Assembly (NCBI GenBank): GCA_964494735.1
Contig: CAZBSD010000005.1
Span: forward strand, 1-64,000
Length of the DNA: 64,000 bases
Direction: 5' to 3'
Source of the DNA: PHAA01 sp964494735
GTDB taxonomy: Bacteria; Bacillota; Syntrophomonadia; Syntrophomonadales; Syntrophomonadaceae
Made by a program: the position numbers and the translations under genes. Below the pieces are notes generated by a model. That model searched no databases. It saw only the letters and a program-made list of their open reading frames with translations, and had not been told where the DNA came from. Shown piece after piece: positions 31,774 through 41,675 of the stretch; position 1 is the stretch's first letter; every line of letters begins with the position of its first letter.

Positions 31774-33507
31774 CTATTTCCTTTTGAAGCGTTTCTCCAG
31801 TTCCTGGCGGCTGATCTCGATCATGGTCGGCCTGCCATGGGGGCAATGCCTGTAATCGGGGGTTTGGCAGAGATCATTGATGAGAAGCATCATCTCCGCT
31901 CTTGACAAGCGGTCACCTGATTTGACTGCCTGTTTGCAGGCCATCATGGCGTATAGCTCATCTTTGAATTCCAGTGATCGCTCCCCGTCCAATACTTCCA
32001 GGCATTCATTGATAAAGGTTGTCTCCTGACCCTGCAGGGCTGGCGGGGCTCCCCTAAGGATGACTGAATTGGGGCCCAGCGGCTCGAGGTCAAAGCCTAT
32101 TTCCTCCAAAACCGAACGCTGGTCCTGGAGTGCGTCCATGGCTGTGCTGGAGAGATCGAAGACCTGGGGGAAGGTGAGTACCTGACCCAAGTTGGTCTGA
32201 CCGCGGCCTTGCTCCCGCAGACGATGGAAGAGGATACGCTCATGGGCGGCATGCTGATCGACCAGCCAAACCGTCTCGCCCATTTCGACAATTATATATC
32301 CATCGAAGCACTGACCGATAACTACCAGGTCGGGATCCTGATTCGGCTGGTCCCCCATCCACCCACCCAGGACTAAACCGGTCTCCTTTTCCCGGTCCAC
32401 CATCAACGGACCCGATTCCGCTGCAAACAGGGGTTCAGAATAGATCTGCTCTTTGGGGCGATAAACAACCGGAAAAGGGTTGGTAGAACGCCAGGATTGG
32501 CTGCGGTGAGCCGGATCGGATTTATCGGGACCATTCAGGGTGGCTTTGATGGCCTGGCTGACCAGTTGGAAGATAGCTTTGTCATCCCGGAAGCGGACTT
32601 CTATTTTCTGTGGATGGACGTTGACATCCACTTCGTCGGGAGGCATGTCTATGAAAAGAAAGACCGCCGGATACTCTCTGGCCAGCAGTGAACCACGATA
32701 ACCTTCATCGACGGCCCGGGCCAGCATGGGACTTTTGACTAGACGCTGATTGACATAGAATATCTGATTCTTGCGGTTCAAGCGGCGGAAATCCGGGGTG
32801 GAGATCAACCCCCGCAGCTGGTATCTCTCCCCGCTCCAATCGAGATCGATGAAGTTGGCCGTGAAATCCCGGCCGTAGATTGAGATGACCGTGTCCCGCA
32901 GGTCGCCGTTACCGGGGGTTTTAAAATAGAGTTTCTTTTCATTGGCGTAACTGAAGGAGATATCGGGGCGGGCCAGGGCCAGCCGGCACATCACGTCGTG
33001 TACCTGGATTGCCTCGCTTACCATCGATTTCAAAAACTTCTTACGGGCCGGGGTGTTGAAGAACAAGTCCTCGATCACCACTTTCGTGCCTGGCGCGGTC
33101 GGAAAAGGTTGGCGGCTGACATCTTTGCCGCCGTTCATCCTGACTCTCACCCCCGGGTCCTGCCCGTATTGCGTGTATAGCTGCAGGCGGCTTACCGATG
33201 CTATACTGGGTAAGGCTTCGCCACGGAAACCCATAGTGGCAATGGCTGACAGGTCACCCTCAGCAGCGATCTTACTGGTTGCGTGACGCTCCAGGGCCAG
33301 CAGCACCTCATCAGCAGGGATACCCTGGCCATCATCGACTACTTCGATACGGTCGATGCCGCCATTGGCGATCTGCACCGCTATGCGGCGGCTGCCTGCA
33401 TCTATGGAGTTTTCCACCAATTCCTTCACTATCGAAGCCGGCCGTTCGATCACTTCTCCGGCTGCGATCTTGTTGATCAGGTGGTCATCCAGTAATCTGA
33501 TGGCCAT
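31774..33507 (-). CDS. mutL: DNA mismatch repair protein MutL
   Basis: A 577-residue protein. The GHKL ATPase part has IRLLDDHLINKIAAGEVIERPASIVKELVENSIDA, DDGQGI and ATMGFRGEALPSI. The C-terminal endonuclease part has DQHAAHERILF, ACKQAVKSGD and CPHGRPTM. It therefore nicks DNA itself, as expected in bacteria lacking MutH. The true start is ATG at 33507, where the family N-terminus begins; the open frame runs 50 codons further into the upstream gene. It is separated from mutS by two unrelated genes. Confidence 0.95.
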   Translation of the reverse strand: MAIRLLDDHLINKIAAGEVIERPASIVKELVENSIDAGSRRIAVQIANGGIDRIEVVDDGQGIPADEVLLALERHATSKIAAEGDLSAIATMGFRGEALPSIASVSRLQLYTQYGQDPGVRVRMNGGKDVSRQPFPTAPGTKVVIEDLFFNTPARKKFLKSMVSEAIQVHDVMCRLALARPDISFSYANEKKLYFKTPGNGDLRDTVISIYGRDFTANFIDLDWSGERYQLRGLISTPDFRRLNRKNQIFYVNQRLVKSPMLARAVDEGYRGSLLAREYPAVFLFIDMPPDEVDVNVHPQKIEVRFRDDKAIFQLVSQAIKATLNGPDKSDPAHRSQSWRSTNPFPVVYRPKEQIYSEPLFAAESGPLMVDREKETGLVLGGWMGDQPNQDPDLVVIGQCFDGYIIVEMGETVWLVDQHAAHERILFHRLREQGRGQTNLGQVLTFPQVFDLSSTAMDALQDQRSVLEEIGFDLEPLGPNSVILRGAPPALQGQETTFINECLEVLDGERSLEFKDELYAMMACKQAVKSGDRLSRAEMMLLINDLCQTPDYRHCPHGRPTMIEISRQELEKRFKRK

Positions 33508-33509
33508 TA

Positions 33510-34859
33510 TTACAATACCGTCTCTACTTTGCGGCCGCTGTTGAAGCTGCGATATACATCGGCTACCCGGTCCTGCAGGTAAATGTAATCGAATACGCCG
33601 GTTTTTGAGCACATTTCTTGGTAAATCCGCTGACTCTCCTGCTGGCAGCGGGGACAACCGTAGGTGGGCACCGCGATGCAGAATACTTCGTAATTATCCC
33701 AGCCCGAATGGCGGGCGCTGGAATGCATAGTGCGGTATCCGGCACAATCTTCGCACATCCGCAGCCGGACCGTCTGCTGTTCACTTATCCCATCGGTGTC
33801 ATAATAGATTTGTTGGGGATAAGCATATTCATTTGGGAAACGACCGCGGTTTTTCTGCACCGTCTGTTCCCGGCTTCGGAAATTGGCCAGCTGGGTGGTT
33901 ATCAACTTGTCGAAATAGTCGTTGGAACCAGAACTGCGAGAAAACCGCGTGGGTGAATAATCGGGTTCGCGCAGGTTGGAATAATCGATACCGGCCATAG
34001 CCATTATTATGCCCAGGTTGACATAAGGCAAGGCTGTTTCAACCGAGTATCCGCCTTCCAGCACCGCTATATCAGGCGCCAGTTTCTGATTAAGTATCGC
34101 GTAGCCCTGGGCGGAAAAGGCCATATTGGCCAGCGGGTCGCTGTAGTGGTTGTCCTGCCCGGCCGAGTTGACCACCAATTCCGGTTGGAACTCATCCAGC
34201 AACGGCATAACCAGGTTGTCGAGCAGGTAATGAATGCCGGCATCGTTGGTGTTGGGGGGCAGAGGGATGTTTATGGTGGAGCCATGGGCCAGCGGTCCCC
34301 CTAATTCATCCGTAAACCCCGAGCCCGGGTAAAGAGTGCGGCCGTCCTGATGGAACGAGATGAACAGGATATCGGGGTCGTGCCAAAATATCTCCTGGGT
34401 GCCGTCGCCGTGATGGACATCGGTATCGACGATGGCTATGCGGCGCAGACCATGTTTTTTGCGCAGATACTCGACCATGATAGCCTCATTGTTGATGTTG
34501 CAGAAACCGCGATTGCCATGGGCTACAGTCATGGCGTGATGTCCGGGAGGACGGACCAGGGCAAAGCCATTGACTATCTCCTTGTTCATGACCGCGTCGG
34601 CAATCACCAGGGCGGAACCAGCCGATACCAGGTGGGCTTCGGTGATCTGGGCGTCGACATCCGGGACGCAGAAATGAACCCGGGCGATGTCCTTGTGAGT
34701 AGCCAGTCCGCTTTTGTATTCCCGTATCTGGGGAAGATCCATAACACCTTCTTCAAACAACTGATCGCGGGTATACAGTAACCTCTCCTCCCGCTCCGGA
34801 TGGGTGGGAGATATGGCCCAGTCAAAGGCCGGAAAAAAGACCAAACCTGTCTGTTTCAT
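33510..34859 (-). CDS. Histone-deacetylase-family hydrolase with Cys-rich C-terminal extension
   Basis: A 449-residue protein. Residues about 1-300 are a class II-type deacetylase fold: RPPGHHAMTVAHGNRGFCNINNEA, VDTDVHHGDGTQEIF with zinc ligands, FSFHQD-like FISFHQDGRTLYPG, and LEGGYSVETALPY. Bacterial members act on acetylpolyamines, small amides or acyl-lysine. Residues about 330-449 are extra, with CEDC... CPRC, which looks like a zinc ribbon, and I know no named domain for it. Start codon overlaps the upstream hydantoinase-like gene by ATGA. It ends 3 nt before mutL, so it shares that transcript. Confidence 0.8.
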   Translation of the reverse strand: MKQTGLVFFPAFDWAISPTHPEREERLLYTRDQLFEEGVMDLPQIREYKSGLATHKDIARVHFCVPDVDAQITEAHLVSAGSALVIADAVMNKEIVNGFALVRPPGHHAMTVAHGNRGFCNINNEAIMVEYLRKKHGLRRIAIVDTDVHHGDGTQEIFWHDPDILFISFHQDGRTLYPGSGFTDELGGPLAHGSTINIPLPPNTNDAGIHYLLDNLVMPLLDEFQPELVVNSAGQDNHYSDPLANMAFSAQGYAILNQKLAPDIAVLEGGYSVETALPYVNLGIIMAMAGIDYSNLREPDYSPTRFSRSSGSNDYFDKLITTQLANFRSREQTVQKNRGRFPNEYAYPQQIYYDTDGISEQQTVRLRMCEDCAGYRTMHSSARHSGWDNYEVFCIAVPTYGCPRCQQESQRIYQEMCSKTGVFDYIYLQDRVADVYRSFNSGRKVETVL

Positions 34860-36538
34860 CGGCTCACCCCCTGGTATTCATTGATCAACCCCGGTGCGAT
34901 CTGCACCCCGATGTCAAATATCTTGCCGGAAGTGCTCCAGCCTCTGATAACGTTGAATTGTTCCTGAAGGAAGACTTCCGCCTGATCAGCGTAGGCCTCC
35001 ATGTTGCGCTCGCGGGCCAACTGGTTAAGGTTTTGGCGGGCTAATTCCAGGGCTTCGGTCATCTGCATCTTGGGACCGGTCTTGACATCCCCTCTCTTGC
35101 CCGCCTGATCCATGACCCAATATCCGTTCTGGGTATCGATGTGTACCTTCACGGTCAAGGTCGGCCGGGCCACACAGGCTCCCAAGGCGTTGGCCACCGG
35201 GGCGAATTCGGGGATGGTACAATTTACGGCCATTATTTTGGCCAGAGCCGGGATGATGGCCCCGGCCGCTGCCCCGATGCCCACTATCTCCTGTACGTCG
35301 AATTTACGCCCGTGTATTACCTCCCAGACCCGATAGGCAGGCTCATTCTCCCATTCCCGGAACATATCCACGATGGCCGTCCGCAGTTGACTGATGACCA
35401 TATCCTGAACATGTCGGCAGATGACTTCCGAGCTGATCCCACTTTTATCTGCCAAGGCGGCCAATGCCCGCTGCGACAGGTCTGGTTGACCGATATTAAG
35501 GGCATACATTTGGTTGAAGGCGTCGGTGACGGTAGGTTCCGGTCCTCCGAAACAGGCCGCATTGCCCCTGCGAAGGGGCTCGACTCTTATGTTGCCGTTA
35601 TCGGCTGTGAGCGGGCTGTCACCGCCCAGCGGCACAGATTTCACCGAAAAGGCTTTGATGTGGGTGTATTGGCCTTGGATACGGGCCCCTTTGGAGGCAT
35701 AGAGCGGCTCGCCGTCGATCAAAAGCGATATATCGGAGGTGGTGCCGCCGATATCGACTATCACTGCATTGCGGGGATGGGCAGATAATGCTACTGCTCC
35801 CATGGTACTGGCCGCCGGACCCGAAAAAACCGTTTCACAAGGTCGGGGGCCGGAAAATGCCATGGGCATGGTACCGCCATCGGCCTTCAATATCTCCACA
35901 TCACCGGTGATTCCCCGTGCAGCCAGAGCCGCGGCTATCTCGCTGATGAATCGGTCCCAAACCGCCTGGGTCATGACCGAGTAATAAGTTGTCACCAAAC
36001 GGCGGCGGAAGTTGAGCTGCCCGGCCACATCGCTGCCCAGGGCTACCTCCAGATGGGGATGCCTGCGCATGACAATATCCCGGGCTTTTCGCTCCAATTC
36101 ATTATTGCGGTTGGAAAACTTGGCTACAATGGCGATCTTCTCTATCCCCTTGGCCGCGATCTGGTCCACTGCCTTCTCGATTTCGGCCGTGTCCAGCGGT
36201 TCCGTGACCCGACCGCGAAAATCAATACTGCCTTTAAGAAACCAGGTGTTGGGGAACAGGGCGTAAGCATCAAGGGGCAGACCCGGTCCGGGCAGGAGCA
36301 GCAAGGCTGTGCCCGGCAGATTGCCAGTTGCCAACATATTGGTGACCAGGGTAGTACTCAATACCACCCGCTGGATGTCTCTTCCTTCCTGCCCCGTCAA
36401 CAGACGGTCCAACACATCGATGATGGTACCCTTCAAGTCCATGTTGTCAGTGGGCTGTTTCGCCGTTGCAGTCACCTTGGTGCCTGATAAAATGACCCCG
36501 TCGGTAAACGTCCCGCCTACATCGATCCCGATCAACAT
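34856..36538 (-). CDS. Hydantoinase/oxoprolinase family ATPase subunit (HyuA-like)
   Basis: A 560-residue protein of the ASKHA-like hydantoinase A group. GIDVGGTFTDGVILSG is the phosphate motif, with VSTTLVTNMLATG and the metal or ATP motif VIVDIGGTTSDISLLIDG. The group includes N-methylhydantoinase, oxoprolinase and acetone or acetophenone carboxylase subunits, which usually work with a HyuB partner. No HyuB gene is next to it, so the substrate is unknown. The ATG at 36538 has AAGGAGG eight bases upstream. It begins 13 nt after mutS ends. Confidence 0.85.
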   Translation of the reverse strand: MLIGIDVGGTFTDGVILSGTKVTATAKQPTDNMDLKGTIIDVLDRLLTGQEGRDIQRVVLSTTLVTNMLATGNLPGTALLLLPGPGLPLDAYALFPNTWFLKGSIDFRGRVTEPLDTAEIEKAVDQIAAKGIEKIAIVAKFSNRNNELERKARDIVMRRHPHLEVALGSDVAGQLNFRRRLVTTYYSVMTQAVWDRFISEIAAALAARGITGDVEILKADGGTMPMAFSGPRPCETVFSGPAASTMGAVALSAHPRNAVIVDIGGTTSDISLLIDGEPLYASKGARIQGQYTHIKAFSVKSVPLGGDSPLTADNGNIRVEPLRRGNAACFGGPEPTVTDAFNQMYALNIGQPDLSQRALAALADKSGISSEVICRHVQDMVISQLRTAIVDMFREWENEPAYRVWEVIHGRKFDVQEIVGIGAAAGAIIPALAKIMAVNCTIPEFAPVANALGACVARPTLTVKVHIDTQNGYWVMDQAGKRGDVKTGPKMQMTEALELARQNLNQLARERNMEAYADQAEVFLQEQFNVIRGWSTSGKIFDIGVQIAPGLINEYQGVSR

Positions 36539-36551
36539 CCGTCGCACCTCC

Positions 36552-39131
36552 TTATCTTGATTCCTGTTTAAGCTGGTCCTGCCAGCGATATAGAATGGTC
36601 ATGGCATCTCGCGGGCTGATCTCATCTATTCTAAGGGTTTCCAATTCATCCAATATGGGACTGTCTTGAGAGTCGAACAGGCTCAGTTGTTCGGCTCCTC
36701 TTTTGGAGCTGTCGTGTTCCTTCTCCAGGCCTTGTAAAATCTCATAGGCGCGGTTGACAATCTTAACCGGTATACCCGCCAGTTTGGCGACATGAATGCC
36801 GTAGCTCTTATCGGCCCGGCCTGGCAGTACCTTTTTAAGAAAAGTGACGCTGTCACCCGATTCCAGTACTGATACCGACAGGTTGACGATTCCCGCCCGG
36901 CTTTCAGCCAAAGATGTCAATTCATGATAATGGGTAGCGAACAAGGTCTTGGCCTTGATATGGTCATGTATGTATTCACTGGCCGCCTGGGCTATGCTAA
37001 GTCCATCGTAAGTGCTGGTGCCCCGGCCGATCTCGTCCAGTATCACCAGGCTGTTGCGGCTGGCACTATTGATTATGCGGGCCAGTTCCAGCATCTCTAC
37101 CATAAAGGTGCTGCGCCCTGCTGACAGGTCATCCGAGGCCCCAACCCGGGTAAAGATACGGTCCACCAGCCCGATACGAGCAGCATCGGCGGGAATGAAA
37201 CTACCCACCTGAGCCATGATCACCAGCAAGGCGGTTTGCCGCAGATAGGTACTCTTGCCGCCCATGTTGGGGCCGGTGATGATGCCGAAGCGGGCATGAT
37301 CGTTATCCATCTCCACATCGTTAGGAACAAATCGGGTGGTGGCCAATGATTTTTCCACCACCGGATGACGGCCGGCACGTATGTCGATGGAGCCATCCCG
37401 AGTCAGAACCGGCCGTACATAGTCGTTCAGGTAAGCCGCCTGGGCCAGGGATTGCAGAACATCAATATTGGCGACCGCTTGGGCACATTTTTGCAGCGCC
37501 GGAATATAGGGCTGCAGCTGTTGACATAAATCCATGAAGAGGTCGTATTCCAACTGGTAAAGACGTTCCCTGGCTCCCACAATCTTCTCTTCGTGTTCCT
37601 TCAGTTCGATACTGATGAACCGTTCAGCATTGACCAGGGTCTGCTTGCGTATATAATCGGCCGGCACCAGATTCTGATTGGCCTTGCTTACCTCGATATA
37701 GTAGCCAAAGACGCGATTGTAACCAACCTTGAGAGAGCGGATAGAGGTCCGTTCCTTTTCCCGGCTCTCGAACTCGAGCAGCCAGGTCTTGCCTTGGGTG
37801 GCCAGTTCCTTCAATTTGTCCACTTCGGCACTGTAACCGGGTTTGATAATATCGCCCTCTTTTATTCCGGGCGGAGCGGCCTCGTTGACGGCGGATTCTA
37901 TAAAATCGTAAACCTCGCGTAAGGGATCCATGGCCGCCAGCTCTTGTAGCTGATCACTGGACGCTGGGGCCAGGATTGCCTGCAGCATTGGTATGGCCCC
38001 CAGGGATGTTTTGAGTGCAGCCAGATCGCGGGGAAAGATCGCACCGCTGCCCAGTTTGCCCGCCAGGCGCTCCAGGTCGTTAATCTTCTGCAGTGTATAG
38101 CGGCACTCCTGGCGTATGGGCAGGCTGTTGACCAATTCCTCCACCGCATCCAGGCGTCTGTTGATGGCCTCCAGATCTTTTAGAGGCAGTTCCAACCAGC
38201 CCCGCAGACACCGTTTACCCATCGAGGTGCAGCAATAATCCAATATCCCCAGCAGACTTCCTTCCTTCTTGTTGTCATGGAGAGCGGCGGTAAGTTCCAG
38301 GTTGCGCCGGGAATAGGAGTCAATCTGCAAAAATACGGTATTCTCATAGGCGGTCAGGGAAGATATCTGGCCCAGGACCGTTTTTTGGGTACGGTTGATA
38401 AAATCAAGTATGGCCACCGCTGCCTGTAATCCGGCGGTATGATCTTGCACTCCGAATCCGTCCAGAGACATCACTGCGAATCGATCCGCCAGGATGCGCC
38501 GAGCCTCTCCAGGGCTGGGCAGGTTTTCGATGCGGGAAAGGGGCATACCCGGTCGGACCAGATTGTCCTGCCATAGACTATCCATACTGCTGCCGGCCGG
38601 GATAAGGCATTCCGCCGGGTTCAGCCGCTGCAGCTCACTCTCCAGGTTAAGGAAACGATCAGGGCCTTTGAGTTCAGTGACAAAAAAGGTACCGGTCGAG
38701 ATGTCTACTGCCGCCAGGCCAATCGTATGTTCATCTTCGGCCAGGGCGATGAGGAAGTTGTTGCGATCCTCATCCAGCATGGCTTCATCAATAACTGTGC
38801 CAGGAGTGATCACTTTGGTAACTTCCCGCTTTACTATTCCTACCGCATGTTTGGGATTCTCCACCTGATCACAGATTGCCACCCGGTATCCACGGCTTAT
38901 CAGCCGTCCTATATAGTTGTTGGCGGCATGATGCGGTACCCCGCACATGGGTATCTTTTCGGAACTCCCCCCATCACGGGCGGTCAGGACGATATCCAAT
39001 TCCCGGGCGGCGGTCCGGGCATCCTCAAAGAACATTTCGTAGAAATCACCAAGGCGAAAAAACAATATCTCATCCGGGTATTCCCGTTTGGTCATCAAAT
39101 ACTGCTCGATCATAGGCGTGTAGCCGGCCAA
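36552..39131 (-). CDS. mutS: DNA mismatch repair protein MutS
   Basis: An 859-residue MutS1. The mismatch wedge FFRLGDFYEMFFEDA is near the N-terminus. ATPase domain: GPNMGGKSTYLRQ, then LVILDEIGRGTSTYDGLSIA and ATHYHEL. It finds mispairs and recruits MutL. The TTG at 39131 has GGAGGGG eight bases upstream; ATG six codons later is an alternative. It leads a transcript that includes the HyuA-like gene, the deacetylase-like gene and mutL. Confidence 0.95.
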   Translation of the reverse strand: MAGYTPMIEQYLMTKREYPDEILFFRLGDFYEMFFEDARTAARELDIVLTARDGGSSEKIPMCGVPHHAANNYIGRLISRGYRVAICDQVENPKHAVGIVKREVTKVITPGTVIDEAMLDEDRNNFLIALAEDEHTIGLAAVDISTGTFFVTELKGPDRFLNLESELQRLNPAECLIPAGSSMDSLWQDNLVRPGMPLSRIENLPSPGEARRILADRFAVMSLDGFGVQDHTAGLQAAVAILDFINRTQKTVLGQISSLTAYENTVFLQIDSYSRRNLELTAALHDNKKEGSLLGILDYCCTSMGKRCLRGWLELPLKDLEAINRRLDAVEELVNSLPIRQECRYTLQKINDLERLAGKLGSGAIFPRDLAALKTSLGAIPMLQAILAPASSDQLQELAAMDPLREVYDFIESAVNEAAPPGIKEGDIIKPGYSAEVDKLKELATQGKTWLLEFESREKERTSIRSLKVGYNRVFGYYIEVSKANQNLVPADYIRKQTLVNAERFISIELKEHEEKIVGARERLYQLEYDLFMDLCQQLQPYIPALQKCAQAVANIDVLQSLAQAAYLNDYVRPVLTRDGSIDIRAGRHPVVEKSLATTRFVPNDVEMDNDHARFGIITGPNMGGKSTYLRQTALLVIMAQVGSFIPADAARIGLVDRIFTRVGASDDLSAGRSTFMVEMLELARIINSASRNSLVILDEIGRGTSTYDGLSIAQAASEYIHDHIKAKTLFATHYHELTSLAESRAGIVNLSVSVLESGDSVTFLKKVLPGRADKSYGIHVAKLAGIPVKIVNRAYEILQGLEKEHDSSKRGAEQLSLFDSQDSPILDELETLRIDEISPRDAMTILYRWQDQLKQESR

Positions 39132-39257
39132 CTATCATTCCCCTCCCCGGAGAAAAGAAATCTCTATGTATTCCGCCAATTATCATCCCCTCATCCTGCC
39201 CCTGCCGCATCAGGATATGAACGCTGGAGGGACAGGACTGGTCACGGATGAATTGAT

Positions 39258-39641
39258 TTAATGCGCGCAGCTACCGCCACAGGTACTGCAATCTGCTTCA
39301 CACTCATCGTTGAACACCGCCTGGTTGATAACGAAGTAGACACTTTCCATAAGGTTGTTCAAATTCTGCTGGGCGGTGGCAAGATCCCGGATCAAGGGGT
39401 TGTCGTTGAGTTGCTGTTGGAGTGCTTCCAGATTCTCCTCTTCAGCCGGGACTATCTGCAGTCCATCCTGTACCTTGTGTTCCAGCTGGGTCCTAGCCTC
39501 TTGATAACTGTCCAAAAGGGCAGCTGCTTCAGTGTTTTCCAGCACCTGGGTCTGAATGCCCTTGAGAGTATGGACCTGCTCCGACTCGGCGATGGCCAGG
39601 CCTAATTCCATGGCTATTTGAATAATTCTGTCTGTTGACAT
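39258..39641 (-). CDS. YlbF/YmcA family protein with C-terminal Cys cluster
   Basis: A 127-residue helical protein: ELGLAIAESEQVHTLKGIQTQVLENTEAAALLDSYQEARTQ fits the Com_YlbF family. In Bacillus, YlbF, YmcA and YaaT form a complex with iron-sulphur clusters that promotes RNase Y action and sporulation. The tail NDECEADCSTCGGSCAH has four cysteines that could bind such a cluster. ymcA follows miaB in Bacillus, and here it overlaps the miaB end by 28 bases, which supports the YmcA-type assignment. Confidence 0.85.
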   Translation of the reverse strand: MSTDRIIQIAMELGLAIAESEQVHTLKGIQTQVLENTEAAALLDSYQEARTQLEHKVQDGLQIVPAEEENLEALQQQLNDNPLIRDLATAQQNLNNLMESVYFVINQAVFNDECEADCSTCGGSCAH

Positions 39642-40984
39642 GGTGTCCCCTCCATTTTATGTTCACCCTGGGTTTCGCCAAACAGCGAGAAGGTCTTGCC
39701 CCGGGTTATTTCGACCTCTATCAGTCTGCCTACCAGGTCAGGCTCACCTTTAAAGATGACGATTCGGTTGCTGCGGGTGCGGCCGGTAAGCTTATCAGGA
39801 TTGGTCTTGCTGGGTCCTTCCACCAGGACTTCTGCGCTGCTGCCCTCCAATGACTGATTCAGTTCCAGGGCAATTCCGTACTGAACCTCATTGAGACGCA
39901 GCAGACGATCCTTTTTGATCGCCTGGTCCACTTGGTCGTTCATGGTGGCCGCCCTGGTACCTGAGCGTACCGAGTACAGAAATGTAAATGCGGCATCGAA
40001 CCGGACCTGCCGTACCATATCCAGGGTTTGCTGAAAATCATCTTCCGTCTCTCCCGGAAATCCCACGATCAGATCGGAACTGATGGACACTCCGGGAATA
40101 TATGACCTCATCCGGCCCACCAACTCCAGGTAGTGTTCACGGGTGTATCCCCGGTTCATGCCTCTAAGTATACGGTTGCTGCCCGCCTGCAGGGGCACAT
40201 GGATATGTTCGCAAACCTTATAACACTCCCCCACCGCATCGATCAGTTTGTCCGACATATCTTTGGGATGAGAGGTAGTGAAACGTATCCGCTGAATGCC
40301 ATCCACTTTATCAGCCAATTTGAGCAGATCGGCGAAATCATAATTATCATCCAGGCCCTGGCCATAAGAATTTACGTTCTGGCCCAGGAAGGTGACCTCT
40401 TGGAAGCCTTCCGCCGCCAACTGCTCCACCTCGCGGATTATGTCGCGGGGGTGACGGCTCCTTTCCCGGCCTCTGGTATACGGCACGATGCAGTAACTGC
40501 AGAAGTTGTTGCAGCCATACATGATATTCACGAAGGCGCTGCAACCTTCCTTGCGATGGGAAGGAAGATCCTCGACAATATGGCCGTGGCCGGACCATAC
40601 CCGCACCACCCGGCGGCGCTGTTGGCGATATTCCCCGATCAAATGAGGCAGTTCGTGCACATTATAGGTTCCGAAGATCACGTCCACCCCGATACGTTTG
40701 ACTTTGGCCACGACCTCCGGCAGCTGGGCCATACATCCTCCGAAAGCGACGATCAGATTGGGGTTGGAACGCTTCATCTTGGTGAATTCACCCAGTTTGC
40801 CATAGACTTTATTCTCGGCCGAGTGTCTTACGCTGCAGGTGTTAAAAATTATGATGTCGGCCAGTTCTGCCTGGGGTTGTTCGATGTAGCCATGCTTTTC
40901 CATCAGGCCGGCCATTATCTCGGAATCGCGGACATTCATCTGGCAGCCGTAGGTTTCGATATGATAAGTTGGGTGAGTGTGCAT
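39614..40984 (-). CDS. miaB: tRNA-2-methylthio-N6-dimethylallyladenosine synthase
   Basis: A 456-residue radical SAM methylthiotransferase. N-terminal domain with YHIETYGCQMNVRDSE and NTCSVRHSAENK carries three Cys for the auxiliary cluster. Radical SAM motif is CNNFCSYCIVPYTRGRERSR, and the C-terminal TRAM domain begins near GSSAEVLVEG. It converts i6A37 made by MiaA to ms2i6A37. It overlaps the ylbF/ymcA-type gene downstream. Confidence 0.95.
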   Translation of the reverse strand: MHTHPTYHIETYGCQMNVRDSEIMAGLMEKHGYIEQPQAELADIIIFNTCSVRHSAENKVYGKLGEFTKMKRSNPNLIVAFGGCMAQLPEVVAKVKRIGVDVIFGTYNVHELPHLIGEYRQQRRRVVRVWSGHGHIVEDLPSHRKEGCSAFVNIMYGCNNFCSYCIVPYTRGRERSRHPRDIIREVEQLAAEGFQEVTFLGQNVNSYGQGLDDNYDFADLLKLADKVDGIQRIRFTTSHPKDMSDKLIDAVGECYKVCEHIHVPLQAGSNRILRGMNRGYTREHYLELVGRMRSYIPGVSISSDLIVGFPGETEDDFQQTLDMVRQVRFDAAFTFLYSVRSGTRAATMNDQVDQAIKKDRLLRLNEVQYGIALELNQSLEGSSAEVLVEGPSKTNPDKLTGRTRSNRIVIFKGEPDLVGRLIEVEITRGKTFSLFGETQGEHKMEGTPCQQTELFK

Positions 40985-41021
40985 CGATGAAATTCCTTAT
41001 CTGCTGTAGATATTTATCTTT

Positions 41022-41675
41022 CTATCGCGCAATGCTTCTGAGGTTCTGCACGGCTTGCTTTATGTCGGCGGCCCCAAATAGGAAAGAACCGGCTACCAGC
41101 ACATCAGCGCCGCAATTGACTACCAATTGACCGGTGTCGAGATTGATACCTCCGTCGACCTGGAGATGGGCAGTAGATCTGGATTGCCCTATCATCTGGC
41201 GTAAAGCTGTGATCTTGGCCAGCACCGAGTTGATGAATTTCTGACCGCCGAATCCGGGATTGACGCTCATGGCCAGTATCAGGTCAACCTCTCCCATGAC
41301 ATTTTCCACCATTGCCACCGGGGTTGAGGGGTTAAGGGCCACACCTGCCTTCAATCCAGCCTCTTTGATCACGGTCAGGGTGCGATGGAGGTGGGGACAG
41401 GTTTCGGCGTGAACCGTAATCAGATCGGCACCGGCGGCAATGAAAGCCGGCAGCAGATTCTCCGGTTTCTCGATCATGAGATGAACATCCAGCAATAATC
41501 CGGTTTCTTTTTTGATGTCCCGGACTACCAGTGGACCAATAGTAAGGTTGGGAACAAAATGACCATCCATTACGTCTACATGCAGCCAATCGGCCCCGGC
41601 CTCCTCCACCCTATGAATATCCTCGGCCAGATGGGCAAAATTGGCGGACAATATCGACGGTGCCACCAACACCAT
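41022..41675 (-). CDS. rpe: Ribulose-phosphate 3-epimerase
   Basis: A 217-residue TIM barrel: VAPSILSANFAHLAEDI, WLHVDVMDGHFVPNLTIGP, DVHLMIEKPENLL, MSVNPGFGGQKFI, LQVDGGIN. It interconverts ribulose 5-phosphate and xylulose 5-phosphate. Start overlaps the rsgA stop by one base (TAATG), so the two are translationally coupled. Confidence 0.95.
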   Translation of the reverse strand: MVLVAPSILSANFAHLAEDIHRVEEAGADWLHVDVMDGHFVPNLTIGPLVVRDIKKETGLLLDVHLMIEKPENLLPAFIAAGADLITVHAETCPHLHRTLTVIKEAGLKAGVALNPSTPVAMVENVMGEVDLILAMSVNPGFGGQKFINSVLAKITALRQMIGQSRSTAHLQVDGGINLDTGQLVVNCGADVLVAGSFLFGAADIKQAVQNLRSIAR

